The notes below the pieces were generated by a model. It was given only the letters and a program-made list of their open reading frames with translations. It searched no databases and was not told the origin of the DNA. The position numbers and the translations under genes are program-made. Source: Thermoplasmata archaeon (lineage in GTDB: Archaea; Thermoplasmatota; Thermoplasmata; UBA10834). Taken from it: DNA of 33,065 nucleotides. Positions 16,686 through 26,022 of the stretch are shown here, piece after piece (position 1 is the stretch's first letter; each line of letters starts with the position of its first letter). The stretch spans positions 1-33,065 of the forward strand of contig JAJYIS010000009.1 of assembly GCA_021789945.1 (NCBI GenBank), in the 5' to 3' direction.

Positions 16686-17756
16686 TCACACCACCAGCAG
16701 CTCCTCGATCACCTTGGTCGAGAGGCCGCTCTGCTTGCCCCTCGATATTATCCTGATGTTGTCCACTTCCACCTTCTTGCGTATCATGTAGTTGACTATC
16801 GGCAACACGGAGAGAGGGTAGAAGTGGGCGAACTTCTCGCTCGTGCCTACAAGCGCCTTGTCCAGCGAGATCGTCATCGCGGACAGCTTCTTGTCCTGCT
16901 TGAACTTCTCGAGCCCGGGCTTGATGGCCTCGTACATCGAGGATTTCTCCATCTCCTCAACGATCTGCATCATGCCTTCGCCCTGGGCCATCGCGCGCAG
17001 CCTGTCGATGCCGTACTCCATCCCGCCCGGGATGAGGTACTTCGCGATCCTCTCCTCGGGGATCCTCTCCGCCTTCAGCTTCAGGAGCACCTTCAGGTTG
17101 GTGACGTCGACCTCCTTCCTGATGAAGTCCCTCAGCAGCTTGTTCGCCCTCTCCCTGCCCCTGACGACCTTGAGCAGGTCGTAGTAGAGGTTCTTGTCCA
17201 GGTGGTCCTCGAGCCTGGCGATCCGCTGCGAGTCGACGACCTCGCGGACCAGCTCCTGCGTGATCCCGAGGGACGGCTCCTGCACGAGCGCGTCCATGAC
17301 CTCGTGCACCGAGGTCATGCTCACGAGCGACCTGAGGTAGGCCTCCGAGAATGCGCCCGCGGGCACGAGCGTGTCGAGGATCTCCTCGTCGCTTGCCCCC
17401 GTAAGCTTGCCCCTCAGGACGGTCTTCACGTTGAACATGTCCCACCGCTTGAGGTAGTTCCCGACCATGTCCCTGAGGTGGCCCGTGGTGAAGCTCAGTA
17501 TCGCGGAGTAAGTGTCCGCGAGGTTCCTGGTGACCGCCACCTCGACAAGGTTCGCGCCCGAGTACTTCGATCCGTACTTCGTCATCTCGCTCCTGTACTG
17601 GGTCTCGCCGAGGAACCTCCCAATCTCGTGGACGTCCATCACGAGCAGCCTCGAGTAGGCATCCCTGGAGAGCAAGAACCTCTTCTTCGCCTTGACGCGC
17701 GCGCACGCGTATGCGAAATTACCGCGATTCCCTGATAGCCACATCCTCGCGCTCAC
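16686..17756 (-). CDS. atpC: A-type ATP synthase subunit C
   Basis: NFAYACARVKAKKRFLLSRDAYSRLLVMDVHEIGRFLGETQY...; a GTG start at 17756 overlaps the atpE TGA (GTGA), so this start is preferred over 17798. Confidence 0.93.
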   Translation of the reverse strand: MSARMWLSGNRGNFAYACARVKAKKRFLLSRDAYSRLLVMDVHEIGRFLGETQYRSEMTKYGSKYSGANLVEVAVTRNLADTYSAILSFTTGHLRDMVGNYLKRWDMFNVKTVLRGKLTGASDEEILDTLVPAGAFSEAYLRSLVSMTSVHEVMDALVQEPSLGITQELVREVVDSQRIARLEDHLDKNLYYDLLKVVRGRERANKLLRDFIRKEVDVTNLKVLLKLKAERIPEERIAKYLIPGGMEYGIDRLRAMAQGEGMMQIVEEMEKSSMYEAIKPGLEKFKQDKKLSAMTISLDKALVGTSEKFAHFYPLSVLPIVNYMIRKKVEVDNIRIISRGKQSGLSTKVIEELLVV

Positions 17757-18310
17757 CCGAACAGCATCTCGTATATCTTCCGCATGTCTTCGTTCCACAC
17801 GTCATCCAGGATGCTCTCGAAACGATAGTCCAGCCGGACCGTCCTGTCCATGCTCTCGAACACGAGCCCGCCGGAGCATTCGACGGTCCCGCCGGGCCTG
17901 AAGCCCGGCGGAAGCGACAGCAGCGCCTTGTCGGCCTTGTTCGAGTACACATAGCACTCCCCGAGCTCCTTTTTCGCCTTCGCCGTGAGCTTCGAGTACA
18001 GCTTCTTCCTGCGCTCTGGCGGGAGTCCCGCGATCCTCGACAGTGCCCGCTCCTTCAGAAGGTCCATCATGCTCTTCCGGGCCATCAGGAGCGCCTTCTT
18101 CGACTCGAGCTCGGCGCTTGAGATCTCCTGCTGCTCCATCTGGGCGATCGCAGACGCGAGGGCCCCTTCGGCCTTCGCCCTCGACTCGGCGATCCTCTTG
18201 CCAGCATTGGCGATGAGCTCGTCCCGCTCATGCTCGCCGGCCCTGATAACCTCAGCCTTCTTCTCCTCGCCCTTTCGGAGTATCTCGTCGACCACCTTGT
18301 TCAGACTCAT
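17753..18310 (-). CDS. atpE: A-type ATP synthase subunit E
   Basis: MSLNKVVDEILRKGEEKKAEVIRAGEHERDELIANAGKRIAESRAKAEGALASAIAQ...; operon position. Confidence 0.93.
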   Translation of the reverse strand: MSLNKVVDEILRKGEEKKAEVIRAGEHERDELIANAGKRIAESRAKAEGALASAIAQMEQQEISSAELESKKALLMARKSMMDLLKERALSRIAGLPPERRKKLYSKLTAKAKKELGECYVYSNKADKALLSLPPGFRPGGTVECSGGLVFESMDRTVRLDYRFESILDDVWNEDMRKIYEMLFG

Positions 18311-18371
18311 AGCGTCTCAGCTCCTGCCAGGACTGTCACGTCCAGCCCGCGTCCGTCCTGCATCCGCGTCT

Positions 18372-18611
18372 TCACGTCTTTCCGAGCAGCAGGTAAGCCA
18401 CGACGAAGCCGAGGATGACGATCGTCTCGGGGAGCACCATCAAGATCATGCCCCTTCCGAACATCTTCGGGTCCTCTGCCGTCGCGCCGACTGCCGCCGC
18501 ACCGATCTGGGCCTGCGCTACGCCGGTGCCGAGGCCCGCGACTCCAATCGCGATGCCGGCGCCGATCAACGCTAGGCCTGCTCCTACCGCCGTCTGTGGG
18601 TCCAGTGCCAT
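18372..18611 (-). CDS. atpK: A-type ATP synthase subunit K (rotor c subunit, two TM helices)
   Basis: MALDPQTAVGAGLALIGAGIAIGVAGLGTGVAQAQIGAAAVGATAEDPKMFGRGMILMVLPETIVILGFVVAYLLLGKT. Confidence 0.96.
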   Translation of the reverse strand: MALDPQTAVGAGLALIGAGIAIGVAGLGTGVAQAQIGAAAVGATAEDPKMFGRGMILMVLPETIVILGFVVAYLLLGKT

Positions 18612-18624
18612 TTCTTTTCGCCTC

Positions 18625-20610
18625 CTATTCCGTTGCCGTGGAATACTTCCGCTCGTAGGTCAAGGGCTGGAACTCCGTCCCGCCGCCCTCGAAGAACTTG
18701 AGGAAGAACTCCACATAGTTCAACCTGATAGCCTGGATCCCTGCCGAGAGGGCTCCCAGGAAGAACACGAAGAACGCCTGCGTGATGAACAGCGCGAGCG
18801 CGCCGAGGACCGCGAAGGCGATGTTGCCGCTGAAGATCAGCGGGAACATGAGCGAGTTGAACGCGAGCGCCATCGCGCCCTTCCCGACCGCGAGCGCAGC
18901 CAGCCTCGTGTACGAGACGAGGTTCGTGAACAGGCCGATCACCTCGCTGAGCGCGAGAGGGCCTTCCGTGAACGGCAGGGCGATGACGCCGATGACTATG
19001 AGCACGACCGCCGGCACGGAGACCTTTATGCCTATCAGCATGAGGATGTTGTGGGGCATCATCGAGAACACCGTCGAGTTGACGAATGCGCTCGTCTGGG
19101 TCGCATTGCCAGCGACTGTCATTATCTCCTCGAAGAGCCCGAAGAGCACGATCAGCCAGGCGATTTTGCCGAGCGCGTGCTTCTTGTTGTGGCGCAGGTT
19201 GTTGAACACGCCGAAGACAAGCCCGAGCGTGAGGTGAAGCCAGCCAGCGAGGAGCGATATCCCTAGCATCTCCTGGATGTCGTGCATCTTGTCCAGCATC
19301 GGGTGGATCGGTATGTTCCCCAAGACCTCCCACGAGTACCCGCCCTCGCCGGAGCTCGGGTGGAAGGGCACGCCGAACGCCTCCGCGAAGACGAACGTGC
19401 CGAATATCGATGCCAGGATGCCGCCGGCCAGGATTATGGTCCCGAGCTGGTAGAGGTCCTTGCTGCTCTTCATCTTAATCATGATGAGGGCCCCGAGGGC
19501 CATCAGGCATAGCCCGAAGCCCAGGTCCCCGATCATGAACCCGAAGAAGAGCGGGAATGTGATGAACAGGACGAGGGTCGGGTCGATCTCCTCGTACTTC
19601 GGAGTCGAGACGAGGTTGATGAAGAACTCGAAGGGCCTTACGAGCCTGGGGTTCTTCAGCTTCACCGGGGGCTCCTCCTCCTTCTCCTGGGGCACCGTCT
19701 CGACGAAGACGGTCCCGCAGCAGAGCTTATCGAGCGCGCCCTGGACCTCCGCCATCTTCGAGTTGGGGATCCAGCCGTCGATGACGAACGAGTTGGAGGT
19801 CGTGGCTATCCTCAGGGGCGTCTCCGCCTTGAGCACCTCGATCGTGAGGTCCTCCTCGGACGCGATGATGAAATCCGCGAACTGCTTCCTCACGGATCCG
19901 AGGTCATTCTCGATCCTCTCGAGATCCTTCTGCAAATCCGCGATCTCGGCCCCCAGCTGGTCCGTGAGCTTCGCGGGATCCCCGGACAGCTTGGGCAGCT
20001 TCATCTCCTGGAAGCCGTTGTCGGCCAGGATCCTGGCGACCTCGGGCCGTTCGCTGTTCCCGACGAACACCGAAACCTGGAGGTCCCCCTTCCGGGCGAG
20101 CTTCATGAGCTCGTAGTCCTTGACCTTCTTTTCCAGGGCATCCTCTGGGTCCTGCTTGCAGGTGCCGACAAACACCGAGATGTTCTCGTAGCCTTCGAAC
20201 AGCTCGACCGGCACCCCGAACGACCTGATCGGCTCGAGGGCACGGATCTCCGCCTCCCGCTCGCGTATCAGGGACTGTATCTTCTGGCGGGCCTCGGCCT
20301 TGCTCGATGTGTTCAGGTCGAGAGTAATCAGCGCCTGCTCGAGCTTCCCCTTCATGTCCTTGGTGTCGAGCCTCTTCTCGGGGCGGTGGGATTCGATCTC
20401 GAGAGTCCGGATCATCGAGCGCAGCTTGAGCAGTTTCTGAGAAGCGTCAGAGGCCTTCGGAAGCGGCTGGCCGAGCTTGAACTCCTCGTCCTGCTTTGTG
20501 AAGTCTATGAGGTGCAGTATGCCGAGCTCGTAAAGGCAGTCGATCGTCTTGTCGAGGCTTTCGATAGAGCCGACCACGACTGCCCGGGTCATCTCCTCCG
20601 GTCTAAGCAT
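18625..20610 (-). CDS. atpI: A-type ATP synthase subunit I (a subunit)
   Basis: MLRPEEMTRAVVVGSIESLDKTIDCLYELGILHLIDF... followed by a multi-TM C-terminal half (FPLFFGFMIGDLGFGL..., EVIGLFTNLVSYTRLAALAVGKGAMA). Confidence 0.95.
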   Translation of the reverse strand: MLRPEEMTRAVVVGSIESLDKTIDCLYELGILHLIDFTKQDEEFKLGQPLPKASDASQKLLKLRSMIRTLEIESHRPEKRLDTKDMKGKLEQALITLDLNTSSKAEARQKIQSLIREREAEIRALEPIRSFGVPVELFEGYENISVFVGTCKQDPEDALEKKVKDYELMKLARKGDLQVSVFVGNSERPEVARILADNGFQEMKLPKLSGDPAKLTDQLGAEIADLQKDLERIENDLGSVRKQFADFIIASEEDLTIEVLKAETPLRIATTSNSFVIDGWIPNSKMAEVQGALDKLCCGTVFVETVPQEKEEEPPVKLKNPRLVRPFEFFINLVSTPKYEEIDPTLVLFITFPLFFGFMIGDLGFGLCLMALGALIMIKMKSSKDLYQLGTIILAGGILASIFGTFVFAEAFGVPFHPSSGEGGYSWEVLGNIPIHPMLDKMHDIQEMLGISLLAGWLHLTLGLVFGVFNNLRHNKKHALGKIAWLIVLFGLFEEIMTVAGNATQTSAFVNSTVFSMMPHNILMLIGIKVSVPAVVLIVIGVIALPFTEGPLALSEVIGLFTNLVSYTRLAALAVGKGAMALAFNSLMFPLIFSGNIAFAVLGALALFITQAFFVFFLGALSAGIQAIRLNYVEFFLKFFEGGGTEFQPLTYERKYSTATE

Positions 20611-20944
20611 CCACGGTCCTCTCAAACTCGTCCAGGATGAAAGCTTCGGCCTTGCTCATCCTCTGCTGAGCGTTCGATTTGAGGGCCTCGGCCTTGAGCG
20701 CGCCCTCGTCGAGAAGCTCCCTCTTCTGCGATTCGATGCGCGACTTGGCGTCCGAGAGCCGTCGGTCCATTTCCTTCCTGTGGGCGGCCTCGGAGGCGTC
20801 GATCTTCTCTATCGCTATCCGCTTCCCCTCGGCCTGGAGCTGCTTTCGCTTTTCCTCGGCCTCCTTAGTCGAAACGCGGACCTTCTCCTCTGCGTCCTTT
20901 ATCTGTCGAAGGATCTCCGCCTTCTCCAAGTCAGTCACAGCCAA
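20603..20944 (-). CDS. atpH: A-type ATP synthase subunit H
   Basis: TTG at 20944 or GTG at 20938; VTDLEKAEILRQIKDAEEKVRVSTKEAEEKRKQLQAEGKRIAIEKI... coiled coil; first gene of the operon. Confidence 0.88.
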   Translation of the reverse strand: MAVTDLEKAEILRQIKDAEEKVRVSTKEAEEKRKQLQAEGKRIAIEKIDASEAAHRKEMDRRLSDAKSRIESQKRELLDEGALKAEALKSNAQQRMSKAEAFILDEFERTVDA

Positions 20945-20963
20945 GTTCGCTGATGCGGCTTTC

Positions 20964-20973
20964 GATATAAATA
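20964..20973 (-). promoter_or_regulatory. TATA box of the A-ATP synthase operon
   Basis: GATATAAATA on the plus strand (TATTTATATC on the minus strand), about 25 nt upstream of the atpH start; suggests a leaderless operon mRNA. Confidence 0.6.
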
Positions 20974-21091
20974 TGCTACGGGGTCTGACCTTTTCGTCTA
21001 ATTGAGGGGCAAATTGGACACTTAACGGCGGGCAAAAGCTGGGCCGAAAAGCACGGAGCCTCCGAACAAGAAATCCTCATCGACACCGTAA

Positions 21092-21589
21092 TCAGAACAG
21101 GCTGGCGAGCTTCTCAGCGAAATCCTTCTTGTCGAGCCTGGTCAGCTTCATGCCTCCCTGCTTGAGGAGCTCCACGCCTGCGAGGTCCGAATAATCGTCG
21201 ATGTAGACGACACGGGCGATCTGCGCGTTGAGGATCATGCGGGCGCATATGGGACATGGAACGATGGTCGTGTACATAGTCGACCCGCGGGAGTTGGTCC
21301 CCGCCTGAATAAGCGCGTTCTGCTCCGCATGGACCGCGGTGCAGGTCTCCATCCTGACCCCGGACGGTATCCCGAGCTTGTCCCTGATGCACCCGATCTC
21401 GTCGCAGTGCGGAAGGCCCCTGGGGTTGCCGTTGTACCCCGAACTCTTGATCTCCCCGACGTCGCTGACGATTATCGCGCCGATGTGCCTCCTGCTGCAG
21501 GTGCTCCTTCTGGCAACCTCGATCGCGATGTTCATGAAGTAATGGTCCTTCGAGATCCTGGCGTTCCTGTTCTCCGCCCTGAGAGCCAT
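21092..21589 (-). CDS. dCMP deaminase / CDA-fold deaminase
   Basis: MALRAENRNARISKDHYFMNIAIEVARRSTCSRRHIGAIIVS...GYNGNPRGLPHCDEIGC...CTAVHAEQNALIQAG...PCPICARMILN: HAE and PCxxC zinc motifs. Confidence 0.92.
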   Translation of the reverse strand: MALRAENRNARISKDHYFMNIAIEVARRSTCSRRHIGAIIVSDVGEIKSSGYNGNPRGLPHCDEIGCIRDKLGIPSGVRMETCTAVHAEQNALIQAGTNSRGSTMYTTIVPCPICARMILNAQIARVVYIDDYSDLAGVELLKQGGMKLTRLDKKDFAEKLASLF

Positions 21590-21812
21590 CACACGCCCAA
21601 ATCCTGTGAAGGCATTTGAAGTTTCTGCCAGCGTCGCCGCTCCTTCGCGCATCGTCGAGCGCCGAGGAGCCCGTGCTGGCCCCATCTGGATGAACCGCGC
21701 GGGCATAGAGTTCTGCGCGTGAAGGGCGCGCTCGGTAGGGCGGCCGGGACCTCCTTCGAAATATCTTCGACAACTCCGAGAAAACACGGACGGTGGGGCA
21801 ACACCAGCGAAT

Positions 21813-21821
21813 CTATATATC
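21813..21821 (+). promoter_or_regulatory. TATA box for the APC permease gene
   Basis: CTATATATC about 65-70 nt upstream of ATG 21885; followed by a GGAGGGGG Shine-Dalgarno. Confidence 0.5.
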
Positions 21822-21884
21822 AATCGAATAGCGATGCGTACCGCGGAAAGTTGAGCCCCTTATCAGGGGATAGGAGGGGGTGTT

Positions 21885-23537
21885 ATGGCCGAAGCGCAGC
21901 AAGCCGGAGAGAAGCGAGTCTTCCTCAGAGAAGCGACGGGCCTAGTTCGAGAGATGAAATGGTACGATGCCTTGTTCCTGAACTTCCTGAACATGAGCAT
22001 CGGGTTGGGCGCCGCATGGGTCATATTCTTCGGGCCTGGGATCTACCCTCAGGCAAATGTGACTCTCGGGTTGGTCATATGCGCGCTGGGCTGCATGGCA
22101 GGCATGTACTGCTTCGCCGCGCTCACGACCGCAATGCCACGTAGCGGCGGGGACTACGTATTCGTCAGCAGGTGCCTCCACCCAGCCCTTGGCCTAGCCT
22201 CGAACTGGATGTGGGTCGTATGGAACGTCGTCTGGTGCGCGGTACTCGGGACATGGGTCGTCACATGGGGCCTGCGGGACCTTGTGGGCGGCCTGGGGGT
22301 AATCAACAACGACCAAGGCCTTGTGAGCCTGGCGACGGACCTCAGCCATCCCGACCATCCGATAACCTTCGCGATAACCGCGGCGGTCGTGATATTGTCG
22401 GGAGTCATGTTGGCCCTTGGCCTCAGGGTGTATCTCAAGGTCCAGGCGATCTGCGCGATCGTCGGCCTCATAATGCTCGTGGTCGCGGTAGCGATATTCG
22501 CGACCACTCCGAATGACAAGTTCCAGCAGGTGTGGAACGAGTACGCGGCCCAGCAGGGGGCGGCCAACTACTCCGCCACGGTCGGCGACGCGAGTTCGGT
22601 GACGGCTTGGTACACCAACTGGGGCGGCAACATTCAGACCCTCGGGATACTGCCCATAGGCTTCTGGGTCCTAGCATATCCGTATTTCTCGGCCTTCATG
22701 GGCGGAGAACTGAAACGAGCCAAATCGACGGCTTTCATAGGCAACATGGGCGGCGTCGTGATCGGGGCCGTGTTTATCATCGCCCTGTGGCTGCTCGCGG
22801 CGGGCACGATGGGCCATGACTTCATAGTGGGCACATACGGCCAATTCTACGGGTACACATCGACGGCCTACGGCATGCCGAGCCAATGGTTCGGTTTCGA
22901 TGTCAGCCTGATGTCGAAGAGCCCTGCAGTGGACATTTTGATGGGCGCAGGCATGATCGGCTGGCTGCTCATGTACCCTGCACTGTCCTACCTCGGACAG
23001 ACGAGGGCCGCGCTCGCATGGTCGTTCGACAGGCTGATCCCAGGATGGTTCGGGAAGGTGAGCGAGAGGTGGCACACGCCGATAAACGCCATACTCTTCT
23101 TCACGATCCTGAACACGCTCTACCTGATCGTGTACGCCAAGTCGTACTCGTACCAGGCGAGCTTCTCGGCGGTGCTCGGGCAAGGTAGCGCCACGTTCCT
23201 GTTCGTCGGGCTGGCGGCGATCGTATTGCCGTTCCGCAAGCGCACAAAGCCGATATACGAGGCCTCAGGAGTGAAGAGGAGCATAGTGGGCGTACCCCTC
23301 GTGACGATCGCGGGGATAATATGGGTTATCTTCCTCTTCGTGAACATCTACTACTTCTGGGTAGACCCGAACCTGGGCGCGAACGACTACTTCAGCAAGA
23401 TCGTGAAGTTCTTCTCGCTGTACTTCACCTACGCGATGTTCTTCTTCGCCATGGCCTACTACTTCATCGTGAGATGGTACAGGAGCAGGCAGGGCGTCAA
23501 CATCGATCTTGCGTACCAGGAACTCCCGCCTGAGTGA
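21885..23537 (+). CDS. APC-superfamily amino acid/amine permease
   Basis: 550 aa, about 12 hydrophobic segments; N-terminal APC-like region FLNMSIGLGAAWVIFFGPGIYP...AMPRSGGDYVFVSRCLHPALG. Confidence 0.88.
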   Translation: MAEAQQAGEKRVFLREATGLVREMKWYDALFLNFLNMSIGLGAAWVIFFGPGIYPQANVTLGLVICALGCMAGMYCFAALTTAMPRSGGDYVFVSRCLHPALGLASNWMWVVWNVVWCAVLGTWVVTWGLRDLVGGLGVINNDQGLVSLATDLSHPDHPITFAITAAVVILSGVMLALGLRVYLKVQAICAIVGLIMLVVAVAIFATTPNDKFQQVWNEYAAQQGAANYSATVGDASSVTAWYTNWGGNIQTLGILPIGFWVLAYPYFSAFMGGELKRAKSTAFIGNMGGVVIGAVFIIALWLLAAGTMGHDFIVGTYGQFYGYTSTAYGMPSQWFGFDVSLMSKSPAVDILMGAGMIGWLLMYPALSYLGQTRAALAWSFDRLIPGWFGKVSERWHTPINAILFFTILNTLYLIVYAKSYSYQASFSAVLGQGSATFLFVGLAAIVLPFRKRTKPIYEASGVKRSIVGVPLVTIAGIIWVIFLFVNIYYFWVDPNLGANDYFSKIVKFFSLYFTYAMFFFAMAYYFIVRWYRSRQGVNIDLAYQELPPE

Positions 23538-23664
23538 GCAAACCCGCAAAACCCCTTTCCTTCGTTTTCATATCATTCGCATGTCGTCCGTCTCTCACGC
23601 TCATCTTTAGATACTGTCGAAAGATATCGATAAGGGCAGCTCACCTGAGGAGGGGACTGATACG

Positions 23665-25113
23665 ATGATAGAAGAGCCCGTAGGGGGGCAGTTGGAGATA
23701 CTCTCCAGGAGCGAACTGGACAGGATACACGGCGCAACGATGGAAGTCTTGCGGAAGGTCGGGATAAAGGTCTGGGAGCCGCAGTCGTTCTCGCTGTTCA
23801 AGAACGCGGGGGCGGAGGTGGACTCGAAGACCCTGATGGTCAGGCCGTCCGAGAGCCTGGTCAAGGAGACCGTCAGGAAGGCGCCCTCGGAGTTCTATAT
23901 GTACGGCCGGGACCCGAAGTACAAGCTTCACATGGGAGCGAGGAAGGTCCATTTCTCGGTCGCCGGCCAGACGATCAGGATGCTGGACGCGGACGGGAAG
24001 GTGCGGTCGCAGGTCCTCAAGGACAGCGAGAACGTCGCGAAGGTGGCCGACTGGTGCTCTCACATCCACCACGTGTCGGTCGGCACGACGCCAAAGGACG
24101 TGCCGGACGACATCCACCCGCTGTATCACATCGCGGCGGACTGGAGGAACTCGGTCAAGACGACGGACGGATACAACTACGGGAAGCGGCTCTCGACAGA
24201 GACCATGGAGATGCTCTCCATACTCAGGGGAGGGGAGGACCAGATGCGGAAAACGCCCACCCTCCTGGGATTCACCAACCCCGTGAGCCCCCTCCAGCTC
24301 TCCAAGGAGCTCATGGAGGGCGCCATCGTCTACGCGAAGAACAACCAGCCGATGCTCTACGCGCCCGAGGCCCTTTCCGGCGCGACCGCGCCCGCGACCC
24401 TCGCCGGGCTGACCGTGCAGCAGAACGCGGAGGTGCTCTCGGGAATCATGGTCTCCCAGCTCGCGAACCCGGGCGCGCCTATCTTCTACGGCACGGTCTC
24501 CGCGGCCATGGACATGAAGACGGGCGCGACCGCGCTGGGCGGGCCCGAGGTCGGCCTGCTGAACGTCGCCGCGGCCCAGCTGGCACGCTACTACAACCTG
24601 CCGTGCAGGGGCACGGGCGGGAACACGGACTCAAAGACCCTCGACCCGCAGGCGTTCATCGAGACCTCGACCAGCCTGATGATGGCGAGCCTTGCGGGGA
24701 TGAACTTCATATACGACGCGGCCGGGTCGTTGGACGGCAGCCTGACGATGTCCCTCGAGAAGATCGTGATCGACAACGAGCTCGCCGGGATGGTCGCGAG
24801 GACGCTGGCTGGGATCAAGGTCACCGACGAGACTCTGGCAGTGGACGAGATACTCAGGGCGGGGCCAACCGCGAGCTACCTCTCGACGCCTTTCACGGCC
24901 CGGATGTTCAGGAGGGAGCACTTCATCCCGGAGATGGCCGACCGGAAATCCAGGGAGGCCTGGCAGAAGGATGGCGGCAAGGACATGGTCGACCTCGCGA
25001 AGGAGAAGGTCAGATGGATCCTGAAGGAGCACCACCCTGACCCGCTCGACAAGGACGTGAGCGCGAGGCTGGACAGCTACCTGAAGAAGGTCTCGAAGGA
25101 GCACGGTCACTGA
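23665..25113 (+). CDS. Trimethylamine methyltransferase MttB-family protein (COG5598), non-pyrrolysine type
   Basis: 482 aa uninterrupted: LSRSELDRIHGATMEVLRKVGIKVWEPQSFSLFKNAGAEVDSKTLMVRPSESLVKETVRKAPSEFYMYGRDPKYKLHMG...VHFSVAGQTIRMLD...GGEDQMRKTPTLLGFTNPVSPLQLSKE...; no in-frame UAG. Confidence 0.9.
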   Translation: MIEEPVGGQLEILSRSELDRIHGATMEVLRKVGIKVWEPQSFSLFKNAGAEVDSKTLMVRPSESLVKETVRKAPSEFYMYGRDPKYKLHMGARKVHFSVAGQTIRMLDADGKVRSQVLKDSENVAKVADWCSHIHHVSVGTTPKDVPDDIHPLYHIAADWRNSVKTTDGYNYGKRLSTETMEMLSILRGGEDQMRKTPTLLGFTNPVSPLQLSKELMEGAIVYAKNNQPMLYAPEALSGATAPATLAGLTVQQNAEVLSGIMVSQLANPGAPIFYGTVSAAMDMKTGATALGGPEVGLLNVAAAQLARYYNLPCRGTGGNTDSKTLDPQAFIETSTSLMMASLAGMNFIYDAAGSLDGSLTMSLEKIVIDNELAGMVARTLAGIKVTDETLAVDEILRAGPTASYLSTPFTARMFRREHFIPEMADRKSREAWQKDGGKDMVDLAKEKVRWILKEHHPDPLDKDVSARLDSYLKKVSKEHGH

Positions 25114-25868
25114 TCGGCCGCGATCTTCCCGACATGCTCGGGCATGTCGTACCACACGACCCGGTCCCCGACCTTCGCGCGCATCTTCCAGCGCAGGCTC
25201 TTGGGCTCGTTCTCGATCCGCTCGAGAAGGGAGTTGACCCGTGAGATGACGAGCTCCTTCTTCTCCGGCTCCATGTCCATGCTGGCGACATGGTTCTTCA
25301 CCCAGTCGAGGTTGCGCGTCAACGTGCGCCACACGCCCCAGTTGTCCGCGCAGAGCGAGGCGATGTACGCGGCGTTTATGCTCTCCTTCTCGTCCTTCTC
25401 GGACAGCGGGTGGTCGAGGAGCAGGCTCGCGATGTCCTTGTAGTCCTTCTCGTTGATTTCGATGATCTGGAGCTTGGTCACCAGGAGGTCCGCCAGCGGG
25501 AGCGTCTTGTCGTCCAACAGCAGCCGCTTGCTGAAGTCGAACGTGTGGCACATCTCGAAGGTCTCGACGAACACGTCGACCTGCCTGTTGAACTTCGGGT
25601 CGGTGAAGAGCATCCTCTTGTCCCCGTGCAGCGCGTTGAACATCTTCACCGGCTGGACCCCGAGCTCAACGAGCATCTCGCTGAGCTTCCTGGAATCCTT
25701 CCTCAGAGTTATCAGGTCGATGTCCGGGACCTTCCTGGCGAGGGACCGATGGGTCGCGCTCGGGCACCTCATCTTGATCGCCGTCCCGCCCAGTAGACGG
25801 ACGGTCAGGTTCCTCCTCCTCGCCCCTTCCAGGATCTGGTCGGTCGCTATCAGGATGTCTTCGTGCAT
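25107..25868 (-). CDS. Pol beta-superfamily nucleotidyltransferase-like protein
   Basis: VRLLGGTAIKMRCPSATHRSLARKVPDIDLITLRKDSRKLSEMLVELG...RQVDVFVETFEMCHTFDF...LPLADLLVTKLQIIEINEKDYKDIASLLLDHPLSEKD; GG-x9+-DxD NTase layout. Start likely ATG 25868. Confidence 0.65.
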   Translation of the reverse strand: MHEDILIATDQILEGARRRNLTVRLLGGTAIKMRCPSATHRSLARKVPDIDLITLRKDSRKLSEMLVELGVQPVKMFNALHGDKRMLFTDPKFNRQVDVFVETFEMCHTFDFSKRLLLDDKTLPLADLLVTKLQIIEINEKDYKDIASLLLDHPLSEKDEKESINAAYIASLCADNWGVWRTLTRNLDWVKNHVASMDMEPEKKELVISRVNSLLERIENEPKSLRWKMRAKVGDRVVWYDMPEHVGKIAADQ

Positions 25869-26022
25869 CAGGGTACGCTTCAGGATATCAGAGCTGCCGC
25901 ATTTCAACCTTTTCGACGTGGCCAGCGGGACATGGACGATTTGAACGCTGACGGGACAAGTAGCAAGAGGCAGTTGGGTTATTGTCCCCGATGACGATTC
26001 GGATAGGTCAAGGGGACAAACG

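Noticed and set aside
20945-21091. Possible tRNA or ncRNA in the atpH-deaminase intergenic gap
   Set aside because: No cloverleaf, T-loop GTTCRANNC or other RNA signature could be found by eye; only the atpH-side TATA box is supportable.
23665-25113. Possible pyrrolysine (UAG) readthrough in the MttB homologue
   Set aside because: The 482-aa frame is continuous with no internal TAG and ends at TGA. TAG is also used as a normal stop by several neighbours.
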